Origin: Allacma fusca
Lineage: Eukaryota > Arthropoda > Collembola > Symphypleona > Sminthuridae
Reading direction: 5' to 3'
Length of the DNA stretch: 64,000 nucleotides
Assembly: GCA_947179485.1 (NCBI GenBank)
Contig: OX359247.1
Coordinates: 29,922,801 to 29,986,800 of the forward strand
The first letter of the stretch is position 1; each line of letters opens with the position of its first letter. Below are positions 46,198 to 59,800 of the stretch, one piece after another. Position numbers and translations under genes: made by a program. The notes beneath the pieces are model-generated. The model made no database searches and had not been told where the DNA came from. It worked only from the letters and a program-made list of their open reading frames with translations.

Positions 46198-48260
46198 GCT
46201 AGTTACAGAGAATGTTTAAATTTTCGAATAATTGTCAGACTAGATATTAAGTAAACATTTCTATAAAGTACGAGAGAAATTCAAGGTTGTTGAACGGGAA
46301 TCGCAAAAGCGACCAAATCAAATAACACGCATCAACAAACAAGGCTTCAATACTGTCCCAAATATAATTACCGAAACTTTGCGATCATAATCACCTTGAA
46401 ATGTTTTAAATCATCGGAATGTGCAACAGAGGTCACCAAGTTACCTCACGCCTGTGTCCAGGCTAATCATAGTAAAGGCAGTCCGTATTTACACCATAGT
46501 GACACAAGTCACTTTGGCTCTACCATTTTATATATTTAAGTAATGAAATTTAGGTTAAATCAGGAGGGATACAGAAATTAAGCAAGCTGGATAATGGAGA
46601 CTGGACATGAATAAAGCATCCCTCTTCGATGTGCCATTAAAATAAATTTAAATAATTTCCTCTTGTGAACTGTAACTGAAAGCGTGTACTCTATTCTCAT
46701 CTTGTGATTAGTGTATACATATCGTCCGTGAGGATGCAAAATGGGCAAGATGCATTTTCGATTGTTAGTGAAATGGTCTACACGATTTTTTTAGCAAGCA
46801 AGCTTCACTAAGTGCATAATAACGCTATGATGCACGTAGACTGTATTGATTTTAATGAGAACGGCCTGTAAACCATTTTGTTTCTAATTATTCCTGCCAA
46901 CAGTCCACATTTCCTTTCGGGAAATTGCATTCCATTTTATTTCCCATCGAGATTGCATCTAGACCATTTTATCTCTTCACTAACGATATACACTTACAGA
47001 ACTCAAGCTGTTAAGGCCGTGTCGGACACTAGCCAAGCAAACATTTAAGTATCCTCGTTTAACCTACAATCCCTAAACGATCTGGTGGATCATCCCCTGG
47101 AATCAATGTCTCAACTGCCAAAATTCATATTCATGAATCAGTTCAAAAATTCTGAATACAATTAAAACGTAGGCATGAAACAGATTCTGCCGGAGCTGCA
47201 GATTTTCAATTTAAAAAATTAAAAATCAACTGCATACACAAACAACAAAATACATAATAATATAAATAAATAATGCAAATAAGAACTACAGGTACGTGGA
47301 TGTACCTGTAATTTCTAAGCGTATGCATAGTATAATTTAACCTGTATGTGTGCATGATTGTATAACTCAGAAAACATTGGTGCCGCAGGCCTAACAATGT
47401 ATAGTATTCCATTAAATAAATTCAATTAAATTAAATTCAATAGAACTGTCCACGACGGAGTGAAAGGTTAGATACATATGTCAAGGTGCTGATTGCTGAA
47501 CTGATGGATCCTGCGACAGCGACACTCAAACCTTATGCCACACTGATAACATCCTGGAGTGGAAATCACGTTGGAGCTAATACCCAAATGAATTCGGAAA
47601 GCTTCAGCTGTCAGAATGGACGTTCACCTCATAGGACGTACATACGCTAGCAACTTTTATCGGGTAGTACAAATCTGTTTGAGTACAAGTGCATAAAAAT
47701 ATTTAGTTCTTGGAAAAATTGAACGTCAAATAAATTGATTGTATATATTCCAGACATTATTTAAATTGAATTTGTTCACACTTAATAGTAATTATTAACA
47801 CATAGAGATACTTATTTAAAAACTCCGAGTGTCTTTAAACCCTATATTTGTTTCCACACATTTTTTGGAAATGTGTGCTTGTGTAAAAAAAACTGTTTCG
47901 TAATCCTACAAATACAAAATGAGCCATTTCGTATTAATCATTAAATTATTATGTGTTGACAGTAATTATTAGCGGGGTTAGATGGTTCTTATTGCCAACT
48001 TTAATTCAGTCAGCAGGAGTTGGAACGAGCACGTTATGCACTTGCAATTTTAAAAAAACGAGATAATATTGTTTCTGTCTTTGTACTACCCAAGTTGAAG
48101 TTGTAACTGCTGTTGACATTGGCTCACCCTCAACTTTTGTCCACTGGAATCGAAGTATTTAAATCATTTGTGGACTTTAAGCACTTTTGCGGAAAGTGCT
48201 CATCGAAATTATTTATGCAGTTACAAATAGTGCTGACGATATAATTAACAGACGAACATT
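46198..48260. other. Intergenic upstream of SLC30A6
   Basis: AT-rich; no gene or repeat recognised apart from short TA-rich runs. The stretch 48140-48260 just upstream of the SLC30A6 ATG is presumably its promoter and 5' UTR; no core element is certain. Confidence 0.4.
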
Positions 48261-51125
48261 ATGGCTCGTAATATGGCAACAAAGTTGGTAAGTGAATACT
48301 CAAATAGCTATATATAGGGAAGTGCTTACATAATTATAGATAATATGTAGATGAATATATTTGTTTCGTGAGCAGGACTGATACTATGAATTAAAATGAA
48401 TCAATGAACACATGGTACATGTGAGAAATTAAGTTCGAGTGAGCTGGGCTCATCGTAGATTAGTGGTCGGACCAATTCAATTCAGAATTGGAAATTTTCG
48501 ATTCGATTCGATTCGATTCAATTCGATTCAGTAGTATTTCGATTCGATTTGCAGCAAAGCCAAATCGAATGATTCGATTTGGGTATTGAACTGAATCGAA
48601 TCATATCTTGTGAATTGCAATTCAAACAATTCAGCAAAACCGCTTCGGCTGCGCACGGGTACTTTTTTCCCGTATATTCAAAGTCCAAATATCACGTATA
48701 GCACAACGTTTGCTATTTTAGCGTAGCTTTTACTATACCCTTTATAATATGTATACGACACTCCATAGTAACATAAGGAAAATTTTGTACTTTCCCACTT
48801 GAATCGTTCGATTTACGATTCAATTCGATTCACTGAGTGAATTGAATTGAATTGAATTGCTTTGGGGCAAATTGAATCGAAAATCGGTTTTTCGATTCAA
48901 TTCAGGCTTCAAATTGAATCAAATTGAAAAATTCGAATCAAATTGAATCGATCCGACCACTATCGTAGATGAATGAGTTTTTCTATTAATGTATGTGGAA
49001 AATAAAGTACTGACTTATGTTACCACTTTATTTAAGGCGGATTACCGATCTTCCTGTGCAAGGAGTATTACGAAGATGGGGAGATCCCTGTATAATTTAT
49101 GGAATATCAAATCTACCCGTATGGGATTAATTGGCCTTCCATTTGCTGTAGTTGTTGCCATTATATTGTACTCATGGTCCCAGCAGTCACACAGTTTCGG
49201 TACGAAGAATCCATATAATTTATATGAAATTGTGGTTGTGATGCATTGTTGTAGATAGTTTAGAGACATGTTGACATCTAATTGATATTAACATTTCATT
49301 GCAGCTATGAATGCTTTCCTGTGTCTATTGGTTTTTGACATAGTTGCGTAAGTGTCTCTCGTCAATACAAATTGCAAGTAATTTTGGTTTAGGGTTAATG
49401 TCTACAGTAGTGTATTTTTAAATGTTTTGAACATTATTGCAGGCTTATAGGGGACTTGCTCACACGTTCCTACACGCATGGAGGAAAACCATCCATTGCA
49501 TTCAGCTTTGGCTACGCTAGGTTTGAAGTACTCACCCATTTTTCAATTTTGAGTTTGGGCTTGTTCCTGAACTTATGGAGTCTGAAGATTTTTATAACTT
49601 TAGCACTTTTTAATGGCGAGAACGAAGAGATTCACACGTAAAGTCTACTGTTTAAATCACACGAAAATTATTTCAATCGACAACCTTTTTAAGTTATTTT
49701 GAGAGTTGTATTTGTGTTGCTTTCAGAGGGAGATTTCTTCCGTCTGTCGTACTTGGTTCAGCAGCACATTTTGCCATTTGCTTTGGAAATAATATGCTGA
49801 ACAAATTATCTAAAATATTTTGTGTCACTACTACTCTACAAAGATGTGCTTACAGAGTATTTAACAGCTTCGGTCTTTCCATTCCGTCCCCGAGTACTTC
49901 CCTTTTAACACCGTTTACGACATTAGGAGTTTTCTCTGCCGCAGTAATCATCATTTTAACCTTTACACTTCAGTCTGGGTAAACAAGTTTTCCAGCTGTA
50001 TGGTTTTCGTATTTACATACGTCTTAACGTTGTTTTAAGTGTAGGTTTTGGCTTGAATTCAGTTCTAGGTATATTGACTTCGTGGGAGGCGTTTTCATAA
50101 TAACGGCAATTTTTGATGCGATCTGGCCTCTTTTTAAACATACAGCTCAGATACTGTTGCAGGTAAGATGCGTTTGATACACAAGATTTTAGAGCAACCA
50201 TGGAGCCCAAGGCACATGTTACAATACGATGTAACAATGCTATGGATTCAATTACACACATTATACATACATTTGTTGTTGCGGATTTCTAGACAATTCC
50301 TCCACACATAGCTTCCCAACTGGAGAAGGTTTTGCGGCAGTCGCTTACTATCGATGGAGTCTTAGAGTTCAGAAATGAACTTTTTTGGACTGTATCATAT
50401 GGACACATAGTAAGCCTTTACCCTTAGATTCTAATCCTTTTACGAAAAGCAAAACAAAAAGTAACATATTTACTGATTTAGGCAGGTACTCTTCATGTTC
50501 GCATACGACGGGATGCGGCTGAGCAAGTGATCCTGGTAAAGTTGCATGATAAATTACAAACCCTTGCTCCACATCTGACGATCCAGGTATACTTGGAGTC
50601 ATTCATCACCTTTAGTTTTAGTTAATTAATCCAATGAAATGTGCAAAGTTTTCACAAAACTGGAATATCAATAATTTATTCATCCAGGTTACCAAAGATG
50701 ATTTTAGCCGTAATTTTGGCAATCTTCACATAATTTGTGATACACCAAGACCAGCCTACATGACCAAACTAAATGTTATGGACATATCGCCGATTCAACG
50801 GATAGACGGAAATGCAGTTAATCGTATGATATACTCAACATCAAATGAGCATTTGCAAAACTCGGTCTCATCCAATCACTCATTCACGCTAGATTCATCC
50901 TCCGTCTTCAAGCCTGATACTGCCGTGGGAATCAGCAGTAATTTTAACAATGACAAAACAACCTTGGAAAATAATTTCACTGTCAACCGTACCGTGGCTC
51001 ATTCCAGATCTGCTTCGCTCGATGACACGAGACGGAATCCTTTTATAGTTTCAAGCAATTCTAGTCCAGCTGGAAGCCAGCCCAATATTCTCATTTCCTC
51101 AGCCAATTATTTTGGCGATGAGTGA
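48261..51125 (+). CDS. SLC30A6: Zinc transporter ZnT6
   Basis: Nine exons: 48261-48287, 49037-49199, 49305-49347, 49443-49637, 49727-49978, 50045-50162, 50293-50409, 50482-50586, 50688-51125 (485 codons), all GT-AG and in phase. ZnT6 is a cation-diffusion-facilitator of the early secretory pathway; the family member is regarded as transport-inactive on its own and works with ZnT5. Seen: hydrophobic helices across residues ~30-250, S-F-G-Y-A-R-F-E-V-L in the second, the cytosolic domain T-I-P-P-H-I...L-T-I-D-G-V-L-E-F-R-N-E-x-F-W-T with H-V-R-I-R-R-D-A-x-E-Q, and a Ser/Asn-rich tail. The His/Asp zinc sites of active ZnTs are not evident, as expected for ZnT6. AATAAA follows at ~51180. A MITE lies in intron 1. 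Confidence 0.93.
48461..48962. mobile_element. hAT-type foldback MITE (TCGATT arms) in SLC30A6 intron 1
   Basis: 502 bp with ends TAGTGGTCGGACCAATTCAA and the complement of TAGTGGTCGGATCGATTCAA. The target duplication TCGTAGAT (48453-48460 and 48963-48970) is perfect. Arms are iterations of GATTCGATTCGATT on the left and GAATTGAATTGAATCGAA on the right. No coding capacity. Confidence 0.92.
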
Positions 51126-51604
51126 TATCTAACGATTGTAATAATTAGTGCTTTTAACATTTTATACATGAATTTATGTAATAAATATCAACTTTACGCA
51201 ACTGCTTGCACAACTATCAAGCACTTAAGCACAGCACAACAACTTCTTTCTTAACGAATATTTTTGAAACCTTCTCCATCCATTTAAATCCTTTCATTCT
51301 ACAATTTACTTTTACATTCAGTCTTTCGAATAGCCTCGTCAAGGTTAATCCAATTTAAATATTAACCATGCAGTTACTGTCTTTACAAAGCATTTGCTAT
51401 CTGTACATAGCAAAAAAATTTGCAGTGCAACCACGATGTTTTCTAAAGTTACGTGGCAAGGTCTTTCAGTCATATAACTTCATAACGAAATCGCAAACCT
51501 TCTCACTGAACATTTTCATATTAGTCAGTAACCATCTACCTCAACTTCGAAGTGTATTCGAAATATCAGAAACCACTGCAACGTTTCCGTGATACCTTTC
51601 CTCC

Positions 51605-53184
51605 ATGATGGGACTATTTTTAAAGTTGGTATCAGTCCTAGCACTTTTCCCTTGTTTTGGAACATCTGTACCTTGCCCCATGGTAACCATAGAGGACTAC
51701 GAGGACTACGCAAAGCAAAGACTTCCATTTGGATTACTCGAGTATCTTCAAAGAGGAGCTGACAAGGATGCAACGCTGGGAAGAAACGTAGAGGCATTCT
51801 CAAAGGTAAAAGTTATCCCACGATACTTAATAGACGTTTCCAACAGAACCACAAAAGCTGAAGCTCTCGGGAAACAATTCAAGCTTCCAATTGGTATCTC
51901 CCCTTCCGGGCTGCATAAAAGATGGCATCCTGACGGAGAGCTTGCCACTGTAAGAGGTCAGATTATTAAATTTAAATGCATTATTATTAAATAAAATATT
52001 TACAACGTACGTAAATAATTTACGGTCTTATGTTTGAATGCATTTTTTACTTTCACAATTTCAAATTTATACTTGCCTCAATGACAGACTGTTCCTTAAA
52101 TTCGTTTGTATGTGCCAATATTGTGATAATTTTTATTTTTAGCTGCTCAGTCCGCCGGTACCATAATGATTGTATCATCGGCAGCATCAGTACTTTTCGA
52201 GGACATTGCAGCAGAAGCCCCGGATGCAGAAAAATGGCTACAAATATTTATGGTTGACAACAAAAGTGTGACATACGATTTCGTGAAGCGAGCTGAAGAG
52301 TCAGGTTTTGGAGCTTTGGTAGTAACTATAGACATGCCCGTAAAAGCCCTAAGATACTTCAACAAGAAATCCGATTGGAAGGACCAGCACAAAATGGTCA
52401 ATTATGATCGATACGATCACCCCAATAGAAAACCCTTCCTTAGGGATCAAGCCACTTGGGCTCAGTTACAAGAGTTAATTAACTCCACGGCACTTCCTGT
52501 GATAGTCAAAGGAGTTCTGACTCCAGAGGACGCCAGACTTGCCTATGAGCACGGTGCAAAAGGAATTCTTATTTCCAACCACGGAGGACGTCAGATAGAT
52601 GGCACCATCTCTACCGTGAGTAATAAATAGCCCGTAATCATAGCAACATCGATGAAAAGTAATCAAAAAACTATATTGGCAGTATTTGTGTATATTGATG
52701 GAGATTATATACATTTAATTCACGCCACAATACAGATCGAAGCGCTCTCAAACATTGTCAAAGAATTTCCGGAAGCATCCCTCAACGGCTTTGAGATTTA
52801 CTTAGACAGCGGTATTCGAAGTGGTTTAGACGTTTTCCGGGCTTTAGCAATAGGAGCTAAATTTGTTTTCGTGGGACGAGCACCAATGTGGGGATTATTT
52901 CATTCCGTAAGTTATCTCACTATTATACAAAATTTGCTATGATCCAAGCAGCCAGAAATTATTTCGGAAATAAATACACTGGTAGGATCAGTTTGTTATA
53001 ATTAATAATTCTGTTGCATCAGCTATAATATCTGGTTCTGAAATTTCGTGCACAGGGTCAGCAAGGATTGGAAAATGTCATGGAGATTCTTCGAAATGAA
53101 TTGGAAACTCTGATGGGACAAACTGGATGCAATACTCTCCAAGACATTAATTCGAACTTAGTGCAGTACCAGTTCCCGTTCTAG
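51605..53184 (+). CDS. 2-hydroxyacid oxidase-like FMN enzyme, copy B
   Basis: Four exons: 51605-51956, 52143-52615, 52736-52906, 53056-53184 (374 codons), GT-AG and in phase, with the same intron positions as copy A. N-terminus MMGLFLKLVSVLALFPCFGTS is signal-peptide-like; C-terminus Q-F-P-F lacks a peroxisomal SKL. Conserved: E-Y-L-Q-R-G-A Tyr, P-V-I-V-K-G-V Lys, S-N-H-G-G-R-Q His/Arg, and the phosphate-site region Y-L-D-S-G-I-R-S-G and V-F-V-G-R-A-P. Changed as in copy A: S-S-A-A-S instead of S-S-W-A-T or S-S-Y/F, and Q-I-F instead of Q-L-Y. So substrate use may differ from glycolate oxidase. AATAAA at ~53279 follows the stop. Direction is opposite to copy A, 15.5 kb away. Confidence 0.92.
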
Positions 53185-54862
53185 CCAGTCTGAACGGAGT
53201 AGTCAAAAATTATGAAAATTCCAGTTACGTGCATCCTCAAGGGAGTTTGATTCTACTTTCAATATTTTTGATTTGGGAAATAAAAAATACAATTAAATTG
53301 ATTTAAGCACTTGTACAATATTCTAATGTATGTAATTCAAATATTTAATTAATAAAACTAATAACTCCGGATACTAGAATCCTGAAAACAGTCTATCATA
53401 TTACAACTGAATTTTGGCAAGGATTTGCAATTCAACTATGATTATAGCCGATTACCCCTGTATGCAATTTGGTAGACCCGTTCATGAAGGAATTTTCTAA
53501 TAATAATGGACAAATGCATCCGTAATACCCGCATGTGACTTCCTCCATCAGACCCGTTCAGGGAGTTTAAGGGGGATCATGCTAATCCACATACTAGAGT
53601 GTCGCACTAATTACTTACAATTTGGAAATTTTCTATTTCGACCCAAAAACTTTTAGATTTTATTTCGGCAAACTTTGTAAAAAAATAACCCAAGCTTTCC
53701 AAAGTGCTATTGAGCCCAAACGCAGAGAATTGTTTCCATGACCGGGAAATAAATACTGCAAGGCTCAACGAAAATTAGACTCAGGAGTGAGTTGTTTTGG
53801 AAGAGGAATTTAAGGTCTTGCTACTTTATGATGGATGATGTAGTCATTGTAAAAGTATTTCCTATTAATAATAATAATTATACATACACAAGGAATATCT
53901 TTAGACTTGTTCCCCAATTTCCCCAGTCATGAATGACTGTACTTCCAAGCAGGGACATAAAAAATACGTAGCTCTTTGAAAATCCCATAATATTCCATAC
54001 ATAAACGATTGCCTACTAATAAACTAAAGGACGAAAAATTGGGACAAAAATGCAAAAATTCCTTTCGTAAATCCCAAAAGTTCCCAACTTCCCTTCACAT
54101 TTCTGAGCCCCACATGCCCGGAACCCAAAATAATGATCAGTATAACCGAAATTTCTTTTAGAAAATTTAGAGCTTACTTGAAGACAATCTAAATACTAAC
54201 AATCATAACTACAAACACGGGTAGCCCACCCTGGCACGGCCAGGGTTAAAAATAATTATCGAACGCCCTCAGACTACATCTAGAAAGACCCACAAAGCCA
54301 TTTTGCGGCCAGGATACCAAATATTTTATTAATCCACACCCGACTTCAACAACTTATTACTAAAGTCCGTACTCAGTCCTCAACATTATTACTACTAGTT
54401 TTAATCCCAGTTTACTCCATTACTCCTTCCATCCTTATTTTTAGCCATCATCGCAATTTGCGATTCGTAAATCCTAACCGTCCCCTCATCAGGACAATTC
54501 ACGCTCTCATCATAGCAGGGTATGCCAAACAAAATGCACACCCCTGTCACAATCTGCACAGCACAGCACAGCTCCAGCTATAAACACCCCTCGCAATTAA
54601 ATCCTCCCACCAGTGCCTATCAGCATTTTGACATGCGACATCCGTACTCATATCACATTCCGCCTCTCAAACGGTTTTTACGACCTGCTCCATCCAACCA
54701 CACCACAAGAGGCCCATAAATGTAACACTCTGCCTCAGTCATATCTTCCGGATTTTGAAGACCCTCCCCATAAAGCTTCCCCAACAGCCCGGAACACCTC
54801 AACGTAAACGGCCCTTGCACGGGGTAGCTGAACGCATGCATAAGTACGTATGTACGACAAGG
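53185..54862. other. Intergenic, nothing firmly recognised
   Basis: It starts with the 3' UTR and poly(A) region of oxidase copy B. 54500-54860 is relatively C-rich with 60-65-codon frames lacking family patterns. Confidence 0.4.
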
Positions 54863-55417
54863 TTAAGCTAGGTGGGAAGAATTTTGGGAGGCAAAATGGA
54901 CAAAGCGGTTGTTGAGGCTTTCGAGAAAGGAATCCTTGGATGAGTCGAATCTTTCTGTTCGCGCCTGGAAAGAGCACAACGCGGGATATTGACCTTCCAT
55001 CTCTTTTGATAGGAGTGCATGCATGGACGTTCCTTCATAGCTTGTAGTGGAATGAGTTGCAGCATGAGACAGCTCCTTCGGATTACATAGAATTGACCCG
55101 GTCCTTCGGTTCATTCCGCTCAGAGTGAGGTCAGAAGTTGTTGAGGGAGGATTCCTCTTGAGGATTCCCACGTTCTGAACATTCCTACAGGAGTAATTGG
55201 ATTGTTTCGAGTTTCGGAAGAGAGTTACCGAAAGGACTGAATATATACTTAGTGAGATCCCTTTCACAGGTTGTCCATTGTGCGTGATTTTGGGGTTCGT
55301 GCTACTACTACGGAGTAATCGTTGTTGGGATATACGGAGCTGTAGTGAGGATGAAGCTGGCGCTCCATTAACTGCTGCGGCAACAGCCAGCAACGATAGT
55401 CTTGCATCTTGTTCCAA
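54863..55417 (-). CDS. Hypothetical 184-codon ORF
   Basis: The longest open frame between the oxidase and ACF1, on the minus strand, Ser/Leu/Asn-rich, with no domain or motif I recognise. It lies divergently about 1.4 kb upstream of the ACF1 start. It could be a real small gene, part of a 5' exon or non-coding RNA, or chance in a less AT-rich stretch. Confidence 0.25.
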   Translation of the reverse strand: MEQDARLSLLAVAAAVNGAPASSSLQLRISQQRLLRSSSTNPKITHNGQPVKGISLSIYSVLSVTLFRNSKQSNYSCRNVQNVGILKRNPPSTTSDLTLSGMNRRTGSILCNPKELSHAATHSTTSYEGTSMHALLSKEMEGQYPALCSFQARTERFDSSKDSFLESLNNRFVHFASQNSSHLA

Positions 55418-56803
55418 CTTTTGAGCTTCGATTATTTATTGTCCTTAATTAATTTTTTAAATAATCAAAAGAATTCCAAACTAAACGTCATCCCTGCTTT
55501 TGAAATCAGCGTGAACGGATCGGCTCAGCGATAATCTTTACATTCCTCGGAGGTAAGGAAGTTCCGTCTGTATCAAATAATTTCCCAAATTTTGAAAAAT
55601 ATTTTAAAATCTGGTGTAGGAATTTTAAAACTATTATTATTTTATGAAATCCTTACTCTGGGGGAAGTGATTATTTTTAAGGTGATGGGGATTATTATTG
55701 TTGGGGATAAAAAAAATCGGGATGGGAATTTCGGAAAGTGAAGAGAAGTGAAGACCTTGAGGGATAGGGAAGAGTGGAAGTTAAAATTATTGTGGATTTT
55801 TTCGATTTAGTGGTATGTGAGTGTGTGTACTTATTACTAAATTTAGCATCTTCTTGAAGGTACTATTAATGAGTGGAGGAAATTACATTGATTTTGGGGG
55901 GAAGCTCGAATTGTGTTGGTTGAGCTAGTAGCTATATGTGGATTAAATGAGGCAGGGTTATGGGAAATGTTAATTAATTTTGAAGAGTTCTGTATACCTA
56001 TAGTGTGATCAAGTCTTGTTTCTTGTACTGCGTATTGGCAGTGGCAGTGGCGGTGGCAATGGCAAAAGTTATGTAATCGGACGTAGGTAGGGATGATGGC
56101 TGATGGCTTGGGAGTTTTGGAGTGGATGGGAAGTGAGATCTGGGTGGACTAACCCAGTTGGAGTGGGTTTAATTGGAGTGGGGTATCTAGTATTTAGTAG
56201 TCATTCGGACATGAGTGGTGGTGAAAGTGCGGGATGTTTTGGGGAGGGATTTTTGCAAATTGTTATTACAAAAGGAATTGGTGTGAGGTTGGATTCGGGA
56301 TTTTAATGGATCATTTCATTGCAGGAGGATAATATCGATAGAGAGAGAGATACTCAAGACGGACAGCTTGCCGAATAATGGAATTGTATCAATTGGCGTA
56401 ACTTGGTCGTTCGGCATCCATGATAAAGTTTCTAGGTTGTTAGAACTCCAATGGTTGTGTATTGGGCGTCAAGTACGAGAACCTGGTAGTAGCGAGAGGA
56501 TTCCGTGGCGTTCAACTCTATCTCATCTCATAGCTAGGGGATACGTATTACCTCACAATAGCAGGAGCAGTATTGCACATTTGCACGTCTGAGGTAGGAA
56601 ATTGTAAAAGCGGACGAAGAATTGCGCCGTGTGCACGTTTTTCCTTACTCTGACACAGTTAAACTACTACAGAAGGGAAGCTCTGGATCATGTGAAAAAT
56701 GAGATAACTAAATCAAATTTAATATTTGAATATCGGCAAAAGTAAAGTTGCGAAGGAGGGACTTAAATCTTTAGCACGTACGGATCTCGTTGTCTCTGTC
56801 AAA
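55418..56803 (+). promoter_or_regulatory. Upstream region of ACF1/BAZ1A
   Basis: No protein-coding gene is supported. A short (GTGGCA)n-like run lies at 56040-56062. 5' non-coding exons of ACF1 probably lie here, because the first coding exon has an in-frame ATG at 56726 that looks like upstream leader; exact start sites cannot be read. Confidence 0.35.
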
Positions 56804-59800
56804 ATGCCTATGCTCAAGAGACAGCTATTTGTTCCCCTGAAGCCCCCGGCGGATCTACGACCTGATGAGGAGGTCTTTTATCTCAAGTTGACAAATGAAA
56901 TTTTTCGGGACTATGAGTAAGTTCTTCAAATCTTACGAAATACGTTGATTCTATTAATGAACGTTTGATGGAACAAATATTTTTGCTGTTGTATAACATC
57001 TACTGGTGATTATTTTGGTATATGTATAATTAATTGTTTTTATCATATGTAATTTTTAATTTTCAGTGAATATTTTGAGCGCATGATTCTATGCAATTCC
57101 TTGGTATGGTCCTGCTCCCTTACGGGAAAAGCAAACCTAACATTTCAGGAAGCACTTGATAGTGAGAAGCAAGCCAAGAAGCAACTTAAGGGATTTCCCA
57201 AAGAGGTAAACAAATAGGAAAAATCTGTTTTTTAAAGAAGCACCTGTGATATTTGTGTTTATTTATTTACCTGTTCAATTTATTTTAAGCTCAAAAAAGC
57301 ATTATTTTACCTTGTTACACTAACCAACCGAGCAAAAGTTCTCGACGTGTATGAAGATGTGTATGCTTATGCAAGGGAGCGGTACTTCAAAAATGAAACT
57401 GTCCTCAGCGTTATTGGAAATATGTGGTAAGTGTCCGTGCAAATACTGAAGGGAAAATGATTATGAATTTTACAGTATTGGTTTATCCCATCTAATTAGG
57501 TGTCCTTCCCGGGTCACCCGTATAATCTACCCAACTAAAGAGGAAATTGAAGCCTATAGACATGAACAAATTGAGAAAGGAGAATTCGAAAAAAATGACT
57601 ATCTCAAGTAAGTAATAGCTTTTGATCTATGTCATACAGTGTTAATGAAATCGCCCGCGTTCGCTAAATTGCTACAATGATGGATTTAAGATGTTTCGAT
57701 TTACAATGAGAATTATCAACTTATCGTCACTACCTCTGAGTCATTTGATATAATCACCACAGTTATAAATTGTAAATGGAATGTAAATCCTTGAAACAAC
57801 TAATCAAATCATTTTAGGGATGACAGCTGGGGGCCACCTCCAGACTTGTTTCGGTACGAGGTTCAAGAGACCGACCCCTCCCTTCATGAAGTTTATATTT
57901 TAGAGGCAATTGATGTCAAAAGAGAGAAGACTCTCTTTACTCGTGACAAATGCAAGTATGTTCTGAAGCTTGCTACAGAATACTCCGAGGAGTACCGCTG
58001 TTGGCGTGTTAGAGTAAGCCGTATTGAATTCACATGCATATCATAGTTCGGACGACAGCTGTTGTTCTTAAAATGGCATGACTTGGGCTAATGCGACTTG
58101 TGTGGTACATACTAGGAGGATGTAGCAAAATCACTAGGACTTGCCAGTTGCCGATTTGAAGACATCTTTATTGGACCTTCCCCAAAATTCGAGCCTTCTC
58201 CGGCTCCTGCTCCCCGTGTAAGTGTAAGCGCACAAGCCAATAAAAGCTCCAAACAGTCGTCTCCAAGCAGAGGAAAAGTCCCAGCAGATGGTGAGAATAA
58301 GAAGAAAAATGCAAGTGAACCCAAACCGAAAATACGAAAAGATGGGCAGCAACCTGAAGGAAAAAAGAAACCTAGATCCAAAAGTTTGGAACCAGGTTCA
58401 GCTAAGAAATCCAACAAGACAACTGGTCAAGAGAGAAAGTCGGGGCCTGTTCAAGCTAATGCTATCAAAGAAAGAAAGAAACCAGGACCGAAACCCAAAA
58501 AGTAAGTGAAGTGACCATGCGTTTGTAACCCTTCTAGTTTTAATGTAGTAGTGTAAGAATTTTCTTTTGTGGCTGTAGGGACAAGGTAGTGGAAGAGAAA
58601 AAAGTTGAGCTCACTCCACAAGAACTCAAACAGATTGAGCTGGAGAGGAGGGCCAAGGAACGAGAGAAGTTGAGAAAAGAAAAGAAGTTAATTGCAGACT
58701 TCAAAAAACTTTGGTTTAAACCTAAAGAGGATCTCGAAGTGGAAGATCTTAAGGTAATTGTAGGGATGTTTATACAGTATTCAGTATTAACTAATTAATT
58801 TTTCTAGAATATAGTATTAACGAAAACCCAGCAGTGCAACTCATATGTAAATAATGTGCTTAAATGCTCTGAAATTATATGTGAAACATATTAAGTTGTT
58901 GCTGGGGTCTGCACATCAATGTCAATGCGCATAGTTGGCCAGCATGTAAACTATGCACAACTTATAGATCCACTGTGTTATAATAGGATCTTCCTGTTCC
59001 TGACCCCGTCCAATTCAAAATTCCCAATCATCTTTTTGGTGACTTCGTTGCTGTTTTGGAATTCTTCAATTGCTACTCAAACATGTTGAAAGTTCGTGAT
59101 TGTTTCAGCAGCGGTCTTGGTTTTGATGCCCTTGAAACAGCTCTTTGCAAAAATGAAGTTGCTGGTAAACATTCAGATTTCTGTCGCCTTTAGTCGTTGT
59201 ATTGTTAATTACTCTTTCCGACTTACCCGACGTACAAATGTTGAACTTCATAATTGTTTACTCGACACGGAGATATTAAGGAATAATTGAAGTTTTAAAA
59301 TTTTAGGACCTTTAAGTGACATTCTACAACTTCTACTGAGGTCGATTTTTAGGCTGCAAGAAGCTGAGCATTCAGAAATCAGCCACGACCAAGCTGCTGC
59401 TGTTGGTGAGTTACCTCTGTCATCACCATCTTAATTTTTAGCGAGTCTATTTATACGTGCACATAGCAAAAATGCATATGAGTCTACCTTTGGAATAATT
59501 ACAATGATGTATCCTATTTTGATTACCTTGATTTATAATGAAATTACAATCATTCGTCACTACCTCTGAGTATGAAGCCACCTCATGGTTTTTAAGTATT
59601 TTCTAGAATTTTAATTAAATATGATTTAAAGTGGAGGATCTTAACTGAATACCAATATAGAATTAGACGTAGACGAGATTGGTGGAGATACAGCCAAGGA
59701 AGCCATTGAGCAAGCCACTACTGCGGCAACGTGGTCTACTATGTATCAAAACACGCCTCTTCATAAACTAACCCTGGATCACCTAAGTCTGTCCGAAGTT

